64,000 nucleotides of DNA from Diphasiastrum complanatum (Eukaryota > Streptophyta > Lycopodiopsida > Lycopodiales > Lycopodiaceae), in NCBI GenBank assembly GCA_029204225.1, contig CM055111.1, positions 1,260,453-1,324,452 of the forward strand, in the 5' to 3' direction. The notes beneath the pieces are model-generated. The model did not search any database. It was given only the letters and a program-made list of their open reading frames with translations, and was not told the DNA's origin. Numbering within the stretch: position 1 is the first letter of the stretch; every line of letters begins with the position of its first letter. Below, piece after piece: positions 1-11,685 of the stretch. A program made the translations under genes and the position numbers.

Positions 1-2
1 AT

Positions 3-992
3 GTTGGTATTGTACTTTTACACATTTATGTAGATGACATCATCATTAGTGGAAATAGTGTTGATGGTATTGAAAAAATCAAGATAGATCTATCCTTAGA
101 GTTCAAGATGGTAGATCTAGGGTGTCTTCACTTCATCTTAGGCATAGAAGTACTTAGAGGGTCTGATTTTATCTTTATAAGTCAAGTAAACTATGCTCAA
201 AGTCTTTTGAAGAAGTTTAAGATGGAAGTATGCAAAAGTGTTGACACACCAATGGAGCAAGATGTAAAAGTGCCAAACGAAGATGATGAAAGATCCTTTA
301 TGGACATCATTTTGTTTAGGCAACTTATAGGTTCCTTAATGTGGATCACTATAACTAGACCAGATCTTAGCTTTAGTGTATGTAGTTTGAGCCAATCCAT
401 GCAAAAGCCATTGAATATCCATTGGAAAAAGGCTAAGAGGATTCTAAGATACATCTCGGGTACATTGGATTTTGGGATTCTATATAGAGGATATGTGATT
501 AACCTTCATGCATTTAGTGATTCAGATTTTGCAGGGGACAAGAGGGATAGGAAATCAACAAGTGCCTATTCAACTTTCATAGGAGAAGGTGTGGTTTCAT
601 GGCTTTCAAAAAAGTAAGAAACTATATCTTTATCTTCAACCGAGGCCGAGTACAAAGCTTTGACAACCACTACAAAGAAGGTACTTTGGATCAAGAGATT
701 ATTGGTGGAACTAAAGATCATGGATTCAGAGGAGGCACCAATCATCTACAATGACAATATATCATCCCAACACCTTGCATCTAACCCAATCTTCCATGCA
801 AGATCTAAGCACATTGAGATATGCCATCACTTTGTGAGAGAAATGGTGCAAGCCAAGGAGATTGCTTTGGAGAATGTTCCAAGCAATGAATGTGTAGCTG
901 ATCTACTTACTAAACCACTTCAAAAGACACCTTTTATGAAGTTCAGATCATCACTTGGAGTGATTAGTAAAGCAATGATTGAACCAAGCTAG
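3..992 (+). pseudogene. Ty1/copia element C1: reverse transcriptase C-terminal part and RNase H
   Basis: This is the 3' end of a copia polyprotein that would copy element RNA into DNA in cytoplasmic particles. The frame is open from base 3. The catalytic YVDD box is at 27-38, followed by the MVDLG and FILGIEV motifs of copia reverse transcriptase. RNase H follows, with the DSDFAGD and RKSTSA motifs, and the polyprotein ends with LLTKPL. The only break is a TAA at 615-617, in the same frame on both sides, where relatives have a Gln codon (SWLSKKQ). The 5' part lies outside the window. The 3' LTR begins 14 bases after the stop. It resembles C2 closely in this part. Confidence 0.93.
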
Positions 993-996
993 ATAG

Positions 997-1530
997 TGAG
1001 GAGGAGTGTTAAAAATTCACAATTCTAGCTTGACTAGTTTTGGTCATATGACTTGTAAATAGTTAGATGGTCATGATGTGGCTTGTCACACGTGCCAAAT
1101 AGCATAGGATTCCATTCATAAGGATGTTCTCAAGTAGACCTAAGTGTTAGAACCTTTGGAATGAGTCCAAATTATGCTTAGATACAAGGGAGAAAAAATA
1201 GGAGCTATTTTTGGTAACTTTTGCATTGTTGAGGGATCTCCAAGATTCCAACCCTAACTTGGTAGGGATGAAAGATCCACCAAAATTAGCATTAGGGATA
1301 GGTTTAGGGCTACTCATACCTGTCCAAAACCGTGATGGATCATGTATATATAGGTGATGATATCTCACCAAAATCAATCAAGCAATTTCATGTTTTTTCT
1401 CTCATAATGGTGCAATTGCTCTCTATGTTCATAATTGTTTGAGTACTTGTGATTACTATTGATTATAGGATTGAATGTAGGTATGGTGTACAGTACTCAG
1501 ACTGTGGGAGGCCGTACTTTCACACGTGTG
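997..1530 (+). mobile_element. C1 polypurine tract and 3' LTR (right edge uncertain)
   Basis: A purine run (gtgaggaggag) precedes TGTTAAAAATTC at 1007, the expected start of a copia LTR. A TATA-like stretch lies at 1345-1352. A block with GGCCGTAC and the palindrome CACACGTGTG (1521-1530) matches blocks in the C2, LTR A and LTR B repeats. I cannot find the usual LTR end (gtactttccaca), so the LTR is probably truncated or diverges after about 1530. Confidence 0.7.
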
Positions 1531-2129
1531 AAGCCTTCTTCAATGATTTGGGCCATTTAGTGAGGTTCAAGCATAGATTTTTGATGGATTTTGATGGTTC
1601 AACTTGTGCTAATCTTATGAAATCATAATCTATTGTTTCCCTCATCATTTCAAGTGTTTTAGGATCCTTATTTGCTGTAATTTTAACAAGAATTGCAAGC
1701 AATCACCAAGATAGTGCACCAATGGATAGTAGAACCCAAGAGAACCATGTATAAGCATGAAATGAGATAGAGAAGAGAGAAGATGATTCTCTCCACGAGT
1801 TACATCCTTTTATAACAGGTCCAAACCCTATTTGGCCACTTGGCTTTCCCACCAAAATGCTAACCCTACCAATTTTGGGTCTAGATTCAATGTACCCAAC
1901 TTATTCAAATTGAATCTACTCAAACTCGCATTCTATCTTTCCCACACTTTCAAAAAGTGTTTATTCAAATGAAATTTAGACTAATGAACTTTGAAAAGTC
2001 AACCTCTAAGTCTAAAACACGTTTTGCCCTCAATATGCCAAATATGAAAATATTGCAAAATGTGATGAAACTAGTTGAATCTTTCATAGTACACATCTTC
2101 CATTCTTCTTAATAAAGCTCTCTTCTTAT

Positions 2130-2131
<2 letters not shown>
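1531..2131. other. AT-rich stretch without a recognisable gene
   Basis: No open frame of note and no recognised protein similarity. It may hold the decayed remainder of the C1 LTR or old insertion debris. CT content rises towards the microsatellite at its right end. Confidence 0.5.

Positions 2132-2215
<84 letters not shown>
2132..2215. repeat. (CT)n microsatellite, about 84 bp
   Basis: Uninterrupted CT dinucleotides. The following 200 bases stay CT-rich with interruptions, as expected for an older decayed part of the same tract. Confidence 0.97.
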
Positions 2216-2216
<1 letters not shown>

Positions 2217-2847
2217 AGGGTGATTGGTGCATAGCTATGGGTAGGCGCTCGAGCCCCCATAGCTCCAACCATCCTTGGGGAACTCTCTTCTCTCTCTAAT
2301 CTCTCCTTACTCTCTCTCTTCTGTCCTCTCTCCTCTCTCTACACTCTCTCTCATCACTCCTTCTATCTCTCTACCTCTCTCTATCTCCTCTCTCTACCTC
2401 TCTTCTCTCTCTATTGCTATGCAGGTGCGCACGAGCTGCTCTCAGTGAACGGACTCCTATACTACAACCAACGACACTCATACAGATTACATATCCAGAC
2501 TTCAATGTATGGAGTTCAATTTTGAATCAAAGCTAAGCTTTTGAAAATAACTATCCAAATTTGTATATATGGTTACTTCTAAGTCTGCTCCAATATGTGG
2601 TGGTGCTAGAATAGTGGAATTATCACTAAATATAGAACAACTAGTTTTAACATCAAATGGTTATAAAATACATGTCAAGATAGAGTCAAAACAAGTGATA
2701 TCCTTTTGCAAGTTTCTTTCCATCTCCATTCTGGCTTTTCTTGCATCTATTGTCGTGTCAATTTACTTTGTTCTACATTATCTTTTTTATGCATTATTGT
2801 ACCACTAGTAAATGTAGTTGCATAAGGAAAAAATTAAGTGACTATAT
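2216..2847. other. CT-rich then AT-rich flank of element C2, no gene seen
   Basis: 2281-2420 is degenerate CT-rich sequence. A 79-codon open frame at 2569-2808 has a hydrophobic end but no family resemblance and no supporting context, so I do not call it a gene. The 5' LTR of C2 starts at 2848. Confidence 0.5.
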
Positions 2848-3198
2848 TGTGAAAAATTGGCAAAATCTAGCTTGAGTATCCTTGTACATATTTCTCACAC
2901 ATGCATGTTCCCATGTGTGGAAAATATTCATAATCATGTTAGATCTATGTTTGAAAAATTGCCATGGAACTTTGTAAACACTGTCTACAGGCCGTACTAC
3001 AGCCTTATTTCCACACGTATGGAGTTGGATTATAATATTTGATAATGCTTTGATTGTCTCTACTTGTTTCCTATCAAGCTGCTAAACTAGATCTTGTTTT
3101 CTGATGACTAGTTTCAGATAGATTGTTAAACAAGCATACAATCACCTTGTGGATCATTCAAAGATCCATTTATGGTCCTTAGTACTGTACTTTCCACA
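2848..3198 (+). repeat. 5' LTR of C2
   Basis: It starts TGTGAAAAATTGG and ends TACTTTCCACA directly before the primer-binding site. The 3' LTR stub at 7811 starts with the same 12 bases and then carries a small insertion. The 3' half (about 2960-3198) matches the reverse complement of LTR B at 32393-32620, including GGCCGTAC and the palindrome at 3012-3021 (here CACACGTATG). Compared with LTR B, roughly 350 bases of the middle are absent. Confidence 0.85.
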
Positions 3199-3210
3199 TG
3201 GTATCAGAGC
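3199..3210 (+). other. Primer-binding site, initiator tRNA-Met type
   Basis: TGGTATCAGAGC immediately follows the LTR end. It is the standard plant copia complement of the initiator tRNA-Met 3' end, where minus-strand DNA synthesis is primed. Confidence 0.92.
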
Positions 3211-3829
3211 CAAGTACAAGACCATTGATCTGTGTTTGAATCTAATCCAGTTTTAGCAGGTTTTGGTGCAAAAAGCTAGTATTGGAAGGGCGAGCTGGTA
3301 TCCAGGTTTTGGTGAGGGGATTTGATCCCAAATTTTTTCAGGATCAAAATCTGTATTGTTCACATGTGTGGGCATCTCTGAACCAGCATTTAATAACCCA
3401 TATTCATTGGATCATAGAAAATTGATTTGGTGTCAGTTTGATATAATTTTTGGTGCAAATCCTAGGATAAGCTACCAAGATCACTTGCCATTGATTAGTT
3501 TTGAGTTTGTTTCATGAAAACTAATTAATCTAGGCTGATTTCAGACCTTCTTAAAGTGGAAACCAGGTCTTGAAAGTACATCAAAGTGAATGAGAGAGAT
3601 AGAGTCATTTTTTGTCCAAGAATAGCCAAGATTGGCAAGATTTGCTTGAGTGTAGTTTTCATCTCATCTTATCTTCATTCCAGCTTGTGAGGGAGTGATA
3701 GAACTGTGATTACAAATCCATCTGTTGGATTAGAAGTCAACATTTGAGTGAAACACTGCAAGTTAGAAACCTTTGTGAGTTTCGGGCCCAAACAAATCTA
3801 TATCTTGTGTGTAGAATCTTGCTAGTAAG

Positions 3830-6800
3830 ATTGGATCAGTGGGAGCCTACCTTCTAGAAGCTAGTGAGACGTTAAATTCTACCAATTATGCTATTTGGAA
3901 AGTGAGGATGGAGTCACTAATGGTGCTCCAGGATCTTTATGAGTTTCTAATAGATGATGAAGATGAACCTCTAGGTGCACATGAATCAGTGAGATACAAG
4001 AAGAGGTCTAGGCTTGCACTTTACTGTATTAAGATGAATGTAAGCAATGATCTTTTAAGGGAAGTATCATCATGTAAGAGCGCTAAAGAGGCTTGGGAAT
4101 CTTTAAAATCTATCTATGAGTCTAGTAACACTTCGAGGGTTCTCATGTTTAAGAATCAGATTCTACAAAGCATGAAGATGAGTGATGAGAGTGCACAAGA
4201 TTATGTGCTAAGAATCAAGTCTGTCAATAGGGAGTTAGCTTCCATTGGAGAGAAGATTCAAGACAGTGAGCTTGTTCAGATTGTCCTAAATGGTCTAGGG
4301 AGTGGCTTTACAAATTTGGTCCAAAGCTTTGCAATCCAAGACACTTTGCCTACTATAGAAAAGCTACATAGTGTATTAGTAGCTGCAGAGTGTAGGATGT
4401 TGCATACCAATGCAAGAATGAATGCTATTTCTCTGCAGGATGGTGATGAGAAAGCTAATTTCTCATTCAAAAGCAAGAAGAAGACCAATGGCAAGAAGAA
4501 GCACTTCAAGGAGACCAAGGAGGAGGATGAGGCTTCAAGCTGAAAGGGCAAGATCAAAGACAAGTCCAAGTACAAATGTTTTTTCTGTGAAAAGAGAGGA
4601 CATTTTGCATCAGAATGTCTCAAGAAGAAGAAGGCACAAGAGAGCAAACAAAGCAACATTGCACATCAGGAGGAGGAGGAGGATGAAGAGTCATTCTTGA
4701 TGGTTTCCAACAAACCACCATCATCCAAGAGCAACACCAATGATTCTTGGTGGATTGATAGTGGGGCAAGTTCCCACATGACATATCAAAAGGACATATT
4801 CTCCACCTTACTTTCTTACAATGACTTACATAGATCAATCTATACTGCAAGTAGTCAATAATGTAAGATAAGTGGAATAGGAACAATTCCCTTGTATGTG
4901 GGATCATCCAAAAGGATGAATCTTGATAATGTTCTTTATGTTCCTAAGTTAACCAAGAATTTGCTTAGTGTTGGCCAGTTAATGGATAATGGCCTAGATG
5001 TACAATTTAAGCATGGAGTTTGTTCCATCCTTAGAAATGATGAATGTATAGCCAAAGGCTTTAAGTAAGGTAGATTGTTTAAGCTTGATGCTAATATTGC
5101 AGTGGAGAGTGTTACCTTGGCAAAGGTGGAGCTATCAAAGGTGGAACTATGGCACAAAAGGTTGGGCCACCCCAACTACAAAGCCATGGAATCTCTGGTT
5201 GCAAAGGAGCTTGCAGTTGGACTCCCCAAGCATTTGTCAACGTGTGGGAAGAGATGTGAAGCATGTAGTCTCTCAAAGGCTCACAAACTACCCTTCTCAA
5301 GATCTACATCAAGATCAAACTCTCCTCTTGAACTCATCCATTCGGATGTTCATAGTTTTTTACATGAGTCTAATGGTGGTGCCAAGTACTATGTAATCTT
5401 CATTGATGACTATTCTAGATTTTGTTGGATGTACCTCTTGTCTAGCAAATCAATGGTGTTTGATTCTTTTGTAAACTTCAAGACTTTGGTAGAAAATCAA
5501 CTTAGTACCAAGATTAAGGTATTAAGGAGTGATAATGGAGGTGAATATATCTCCAATAAGCTGATTGACTTTTGTAGTTCTAATGGCATAAAGAGGGAGT
5601 TGTCATGTCCATACACCCCTCAACAAAATGGAGTGAGTGAGAGAAGAAATAGATCTCTTTGTGAGTGTGCTAAGGCCTTAAGGCTAGATGCTTCTCTATC
5701 CAAACCATTTTGGGGTGAAGCAATAACTTGTGCTAACTATTTGTGCAATAGATTGCCAAACCAAGCCATTGGAGGAATCACACTATTTGAAGCTCTATTT
5801 GGAGAGAAGCCCAATCTCAAGGATCTCAAAGTTTTTGGATCCACTTGCTATGTACACCAATCCTTGGATAAGAGAAGGAAGGATGATGCAACATCCATCA
5901 AAGGCATCTTTGTGGGATATGGTGAGAATAGCAAAGGTTATAGAGTCTTCAATCCCATCACTAGCAAGGCGATAGTGAGTAGGGATGTTATTTTTTATGA
6001 AGGGCATGCTTGTGATTTGGATGATAATGCTACTAATCATCTTGATGCCAAGGATCATGCTAGGATGGAGGAGGAGCTTCCAAGTGAAGAAGAACTTGAG
6101 GATCCACCTCAAGATGCAAGAACTCCAAGAACTCCAAGAAGATCTACAAGGGCAAAATCTGAGCCATTGAGGCTCACCTATGATGGTCATGGTGATCAAA
6201 GAGAAGGCTCATCATCTTTCACATCTTACACCTTTCTTACTTCAATGTTAGATGAGCCAACATGCTATGAAGATGCTTGTAAGTCTAAAAGTTGGATGGA
6301 TGCTATGCAAGTAGAGTATGATGCTCTTATTGAGAATCATACTTGGGATCTTGTGGATCTTCCTCAAGGGAAGAAACCTCTTGATTGCAAGTGGGTGTTT
6401 AGATTGAAGTATAATCAAGATGGATCAATAAGCAAGCATAAAGCTAGGCTTGTTGCCAAAGGTTTTTTACAAACCAAAGGCATTGATTATGATGAGACAT
6501 TTGCTCCTGTGGCTAAGCTTGTTACTAGCAGGTTGATCGTTAGTCTTGCTACAACCTTTAATTGGGAGCTATTCCAACTTGACTTCACAAATTCATTCCT
6601 CAATGGTTATTTGGAGGAAGAGATCTACATGAGGCAACCCGAGGGCTTCATCAAGGCAAAGCATAAAGGAAAGGTGTGTTTTTTGAAGAAGAGCCTTTAT
6701 GGGCTCAAGCAAGCACCTAGAGCATGGTACTCTAGGCTAAACTCTTTTCTCATTTCCATCAATTTTGTAATGAGTGCCTATGATCCATCATTGTATATAA

Positions 6801-7828
6801 GTTTTCATGATGGCATGATCATTATTCTTGTTTTGTATGTAGATGACATTATCTTGAGTGGTAATGATCTAGATGGAATTAGAGATGTAAAAATTGCTTT
6901 AGCAAAAGAGTTTAAGATGGTAGATCTCGGCCTATTGAGCTTCATTCTTGGAATAGAGGTTATTACAGGATGTGATTTTAGCTTCATTTGTCAATCTAAA
7001 TATGCTACATCCATCCTCGATAGATTTGGAATGAAGAATTGTAAAGACATTGCGACACCAATGGAGCAACATGTAAAAGCATCTATTGGTTGTGATAAAG
7101 CATCCTTTGAGGACATCACATTATATAGAAGGCTTATTGGCTCCTTGATCTATTTAACTATAACTAGACCTGATCTTAGTTATAGTGTTGGAAAGTTAAG
7201 CCAATTCATACAAAGTCCTCTAGTTTCACATTGGAAGATGGCCAAAAGAGTTCTTAGATACATTTCATTCACTAAGAATTTTGGTATTTTGTATAGAGGA
7301 ACTAATCTTGGCTTAAGAGCCTATAGTGACTCGGATTTTGCAGGTGACAAAGTGGATAGAAGATCAACAAGTGCCTTTGCCACCTTTCTATGTGATGGAG
7401 TAGTATCATGGCTTTCCAAAAAACAAGATACCATCTCCCTATCTTCCACATAATCCGAATACAAGGCCTTGACAACATGCAAGGAGGTCTTGTGGCTCAA
7501 AAGGCTATTAGTGGAGCTTCATGTCATGGAGGAGGAGATTCATATCATCTATTGTGACAACCAATCAGCCCAATCACTTGCAACTAATCCTATATTCCAT
7601 GCAAGGAGCAAACACATCAAAATTGCTCATCACTTTGTGAGGGAAAAAGTGCAAGCTAAAGAGATGAAGCTCCAACATGTGCCATCATCAAGTTGTTTGG
7701 CTGATTTGTTTACTAAACCTTTATCTAAAGATTCATTTGTCAAGCTTACATCTTCAATTGGAGTTATTGATAAAAGCATTGTGATCTCCAAGGCTAGATT
7801 TGAGGAGAAGTGTGAAAAATTGCCTACA
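3830..7828 (+). pseudogene. C2 gag-pol polyprotein (gag, protease, integrase, RT, RNase H), four stops
   Basis: Gag runs from about 3830. The codon aligning with the ATG of the related minus-strand copy (31163) reads ATT here. A CCHC zinc knuckle (CFFCEKRGHFASEC) is at 4577-4618. The protease motif WWIDSGAS has its D-S-G at 4757-4765. Pre-integrase zinc and integrase lie in the open stretch 5075-7453: H27, H32, C61, C64 and the catalytic triad D91, D153, E189, numbered from residue 1 at 5075. The RT box YVDD is at 6836-6847. RNase H follows, with LFTKPL near its end. In-frame stops at 4541 (TGA), 4859 (TAA), 5066 (TAA) and 7451 (TAA) all lie in one frame, so the element was a single-ORF copia before decay. 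Confidence 0.93.
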
Positions 7829-7847
7829 TTGGCAAATCTAGCCAACC
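7801..7847 (+). repeat. C2 polypurine tract and truncated 3' LTR
   Basis: The purine run gaggagaag is followed by TGTGAAAAATTG at 7811, matching the start of the 5' LTR. Similarity ends near 7847, where Ser/Thr-rich coding sequence of the gypsy extra ORF begins. Most of the 3' LTR is therefore missing. Confidence 0.8.
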
Positions 7848-10140
7848 ACCACCACAGCAGTAACCACTCCATCAACCACCGCCACTTCTTCTTCTGTACA
7901 ACCTCCTCCTCCTATCTTTGTTGTCACTCTTCCTTCTGTTCCATCCACGACTGCTTTTGTTTTCACTCTCGTCTCCTCTGTTGATACTACTACTACTTAT
8001 GTTCCATTATCTACTACCACTTCCATCACTATCAATATTTCTCTTGTCTCCACCGTTGCTCCTCTCCAGTTTAACCTCTCTGACTCTCAATTGTCTCCAG
8101 ACACTCTGACGTGGATGCAAATCATCAACTTTTCACCCCCACGTCAGACCATTTCCGCTCCGTCTTCACCTTCCATGATGTTCCCCTCTGTTCCACCCAT
8201 TCTCTCGTTTGGACAAACTGTTTCCACCCTCGTTTCCACTTTTGTTCTTTTCACACTACCTATTTCGCCATCGAAGGTTGCCGAGGGCAACCAACCGTTG
8301 CTTGATGACGCATTTGTTCAGACAATTTTCATACCATCACCAAATCGGACAGATCCCACCACCTTTGATGACAACAGAAGGTCCCCTGAGAACTTGATAG
8401 AAGACAACAATGACGGCGTTGTACAGGTCGTCGGGGCCACTACCACACAAGCCTCTGTAAGTACCAGCGTACCGGCTATTCCAATAGATTTAACGATACT
8501 TTACCAAACCTTGAAGACATATATCCAGGAGGCAGTAGCAGCCAGGGCCACTTTGGATAGCCGGGTACTCCACTTGGTGACAAGCAACACCCAACTGCAA
8601 GCGGAACTTACGAAGTTGCAGCAAGAGCTTCTTATAACTCAACAACATGAACAAGATCGGCACCGGGCCAAGCTGCAACAAAAGGAGGATGGCCTAAACC
8701 AATAAATTCAAAGCCTCTCCAAAGCGCTGACAGATGTCTCCACGAAGGTGCAGGAGCTTCAGTTCGAAGCGTCCCAATGGCTTGCTCCCCTTCAGGCGCA
8801 ACTACAAATTTATGAAGCAGAGAATATGCGCTTGGGGGTGGAAGTGAAAGCATTACAAAGTAAAAAACTCACCTAGCTAGCTCAACCCGCACCAGACTCA
8901 AGGTCGCTCTCTCAAGCAGAGATGAATCTCTTCAGGCGTTAGGTGCAGGTATATAGCCAAACGTTGAACAACTACCATGCGGAGTTCGACAAGTACCGGA
9001 CAAGCACAACTCATGAGCTCGCCCAGGCCAAACAAGCCCTCAAGGCTTGCCAACAGTATATGGAGAAGAAGACCCAACCCACCCTAGTGGTGATTCCACC
9101 ACCACCTGTTTTTGATGCTGCACATGAAAGCACTAGCCAGGACCAAGGCCAACAAGCAACAGGGGGGATAAGTCATGATCAAGTGTTTGCAGGCCAAGGC
9201 CAAGGACCAGTTGATACGGGTGTTGAAACGCGGGACCAAGGCCAAGACGTAGGTCCGAGCCAAAGCCACCAGGAAGGACAAGCCTCCTCATCAAGAGGCT
9301 CACGCACCATATCTGCCAGCCGGGCCTTCTGACGACCAAAGTCCGTGGAGGAGAAAATTAACGAATTTATAGCTAAGTATCCCCACGAGTCATCAAGAGG
9401 CGGCTGACAGATATCATTTTCGGCATAGACAATAAAAGACAATGAGCTGCAAGCACTACCCGCCCTCCAACCACAACCAAAGTGGTGTCAGTAGCTCTTT
9501 GAAAGAGACCCTGCGGCCATCAGGGCCTATGTGACAAGTCCGCAACAACTACGGGTGAACGCGCACTTCCTGCCATGCACACGACGATCCAAATGGCCGG
9601 AATGCGGCACCCCTCTGGACAAGATCACTATTCAAAACTTCAATTGGCCAAGAATTTCATCATAGCACGGTTGGGATACGGATGTAGATGCCCGAAGGGC
9701 TCTCACCCTATTTGCCAATAAATATTTCAACTGCCCTGATCCAACAGTCCGTGCGGCAGCCACTTACGCCCCGGACTTAGAGCATTTAATGGGGATTGAA
9801 ACCAAGTGGGACAATTTTCTCCCCCCCCCCATATTCTTTGACCCTAATAAGGCGCTAGCCTTAGAAAAAGTTGAAGACCAGTTGCCTATCGCTTGAGTCT
9901 ATTACCGAGCTCCATTCCTTGGCGATCCCTGGACACGCAGATTCCAAGCGTGGGTCGACCAAGACTAGCTAACAGGAGTTCACAAGTCCCTTCACACACC
10001 CAAGGACTTAAAGAAACTGGATCTCATTAATTTCATGGAAGACGTCACGGGCTACCTGATCCACTAGAGGCGGGCCAAGAAGACTCTCTACTAAACTGGC
10101 AGAGTGCCGAGGGACCAGCACTACTTCAGGCCGTGGGTCT
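7848..10140 (+). pseudogene. Extra 3' ORF of a Tat-like gypsy element, 5'-truncated copy
   Basis: I do not recognise a named family. The reading is homologous to the minus-strand ORF at 53057-56173 along its whole length. Order: a Thr/Ser/Pro-rich linker (7848-8460, with LSPDTLTWMQIINFSPPRQ at about 8088-8146), a coiled coil (about 8490-9070, with LAPLQAQLQIYE), a Gln/Gly-rich stretch (9100-9330), and a C-terminal domain (9333-10140) with AIRAYVTSPQQLRVNAHFLP, DVDARRAL, MEDVTGYL and HYFRPWV. The N-terminal domain of the other copies is missing, cut at the C2 junction. In-frame stops include 8704, 9894 (TGA), 10065 (TAG) and 10092 (TAA). It ends exactly where an LTR starts (10141). Confidence 0.8.
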
Positions 10141-10850
10141 TGTTGGGAGTATTCCCAATGAATTGTAAATAAATAATATTGGCCAATAAAATGTGTTGCG
10201 AGGGATGGCATCCTACACGTATAAGCCCATGGCCCAATGAGCACGCAAGTTGAGTTGTTAATAAAATAATAGACTTGGGCCCTTTGTAATTAAAATAAAA
10301 CTTGAGGCCCAAAGTCAATTTTAAACTTAGAGTTCACTTTTTTAGAGTTGGGTCCAATTTTTGACTCACATGAATCTTGTGATTTCCAATGTACTTTTTG
10401 TGGACCCTTGGATCAAGTTGGGTCCAAGATGAATGGATAGGATCAATGTAAATATTAGCCAATAGGATTTTGGGGCAAGGGCCTTTCCCATTTATAAAAA
10501 GACACCATTTGTACTCTATTTCCATGCTTAATGAGAAGGAGAAAACTCTACCACTTTTTGGAGAGGAGCATCCTCATTTGCTATTCACTACTTGCTAATG
10601 CTTTTGATTGTGTTTTCAATTGCTTTCTATTTTCATGCTTATTGGTTGTCTTAGTTAATGTTTCTCCATTAGCAAGCATAAGGAGCATTTGAGCTAACCT
10701 CCACTCTCACAGACTGGCTCTCACCCTCCTCCTTGCAGACTGGCTCTCACCCTTCAGATCAGAGTGATGAATGAAGGATTGCTTTGCACACACTCGGGAG
10801 TGTCCACGTCATGGAATCACTCCCTCAAATGCAAAACACTTGCAAAAATT
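10141..10850 (+). repeat. 3' LTR of a Tat-like gypsy element (right edge uncertain)
   Basis: It starts TGTTGGGAGTATTCCC right after the extra ORF. The minus-strand G2 copy starts its LTR stub with TGTTGGGGGCATTTCC and shares ATTGTAAATAAATAA a few bases later. A CCAAT-like box (about 10457-10463) and a TATA box (tttataaaaa, 10491-10500) mark an LTR promoter. The right end lies somewhere near 10830-10860; I see no second LTR to fix it. Confidence 0.68.
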
Positions 10851-11685
10851 GGAACAAAAAAATATCAGGTTTTATATCAAACATTGGGAAACAATCAAAT
10901 ACATCAAAAACTAACTTAAGTAGGCTTTAAACTTGTATTAGGAGAGTGAGAGACAGATTAATGGTTTGGGGGTGAAGGTCATCTATAAGCAGATTAGGGT
11001 TTAGAAATTATGGGGTGCGATTTTAGGCCCTTTCATACACAGTCTTTAGGCATTATGCATTACCATTAGGCTTTACGCATTAAGCTTCACGCATTACATT
11101 TTAGGCAGTAGTCATTACATTGTAGGCATTACGCATTACGTTCTAGGCATCATATTTTAGGCATTAGAATTAGATAAATAATAGGCAAAACAATGGATCT
11201 ACTATTTTTATTATCAGTGCTAGTTTGTCCAATCAACCAATTATGCATTACATTCATTATTTAGAAATGTCCATGTTTTATGTTATTATTATTCTTCCAA
11301 TGGATTTGTCAGTCACATACGATCAATGTTTATGATCAATGTTAGTTTGTCAAATCAAGCAATTACATGTTATGTTCATTATCTATAAATTTCCATGTTT
11401 TATGTTGTTATTATTTTATCAATAAAGATAAAATAGAGTTCAAATCTCAACATATATTTTCTATTTAACAATTGTACTTGGCAATCATGAAATTTTCCTA
11501 GAATAATAACACTAAAATGTAATTGTTTGAAAATGACTTTTCTAAGCAAACCTATGTACTAAGTCATCCAATAGCACATCGATCATCTAGCAAAATAGAG
11601 AATTAGGGTCTAGGCATTAGGAATAGATAAAGAATAGCCAAAACCAAGCCAATTGAGTAGCTGGGCTTTTTGTATTAATTCAATA
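10851..11685. other. AT-rich spacer with a degenerate GCATTA minisatellite, no gene
   Basis: 11040-11165 repeats variants of TTAGGCATTACGCATTACATT about six times. The rest is AT-rich without recognisable coding sequence. Confidence 0.6.

Larger units (their letters stand above)
2848..7847 (+). mobile_element. Ty1/copia LTR retrotransposon C2, nearly full length
   Basis: The order is 5' LTR (2848-3198), primer-binding site (3199-3210), leader, one long gag-pol frame (about 3830-7800), polypurine tract (7801-7810) and the first 37 bases of a 3' LTR. Domain order gag, protease, integrase, reverse transcriptase, RNase H is diagnostic of copia. The gag-pol frame has four in-frame stops and a lost start codon, so the copy is dead. 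The 3' LTR is cut short by gypsy-derived sequence from 7848. Confidence 0.93.

Noticed and set aside
2569-2808. 79-codon open frame with a hydrophobic C-terminus before C2
   Set aside because: No family resemblance, AT-rich composition and no transcription or splice context.
4276-4659. Minus-strand 127-codon open frame over C2 gag
   Set aside because: Antisense of the gag and zinc-knuckle region, with low-complexity Leu/Phe/Ser content.
11040-11165. Possible interstitial telomere array (TTAGG units)
   Set aside because: The units are TTAGGCATTACGCATTA-like, not TTTAGGG, and are irregular.
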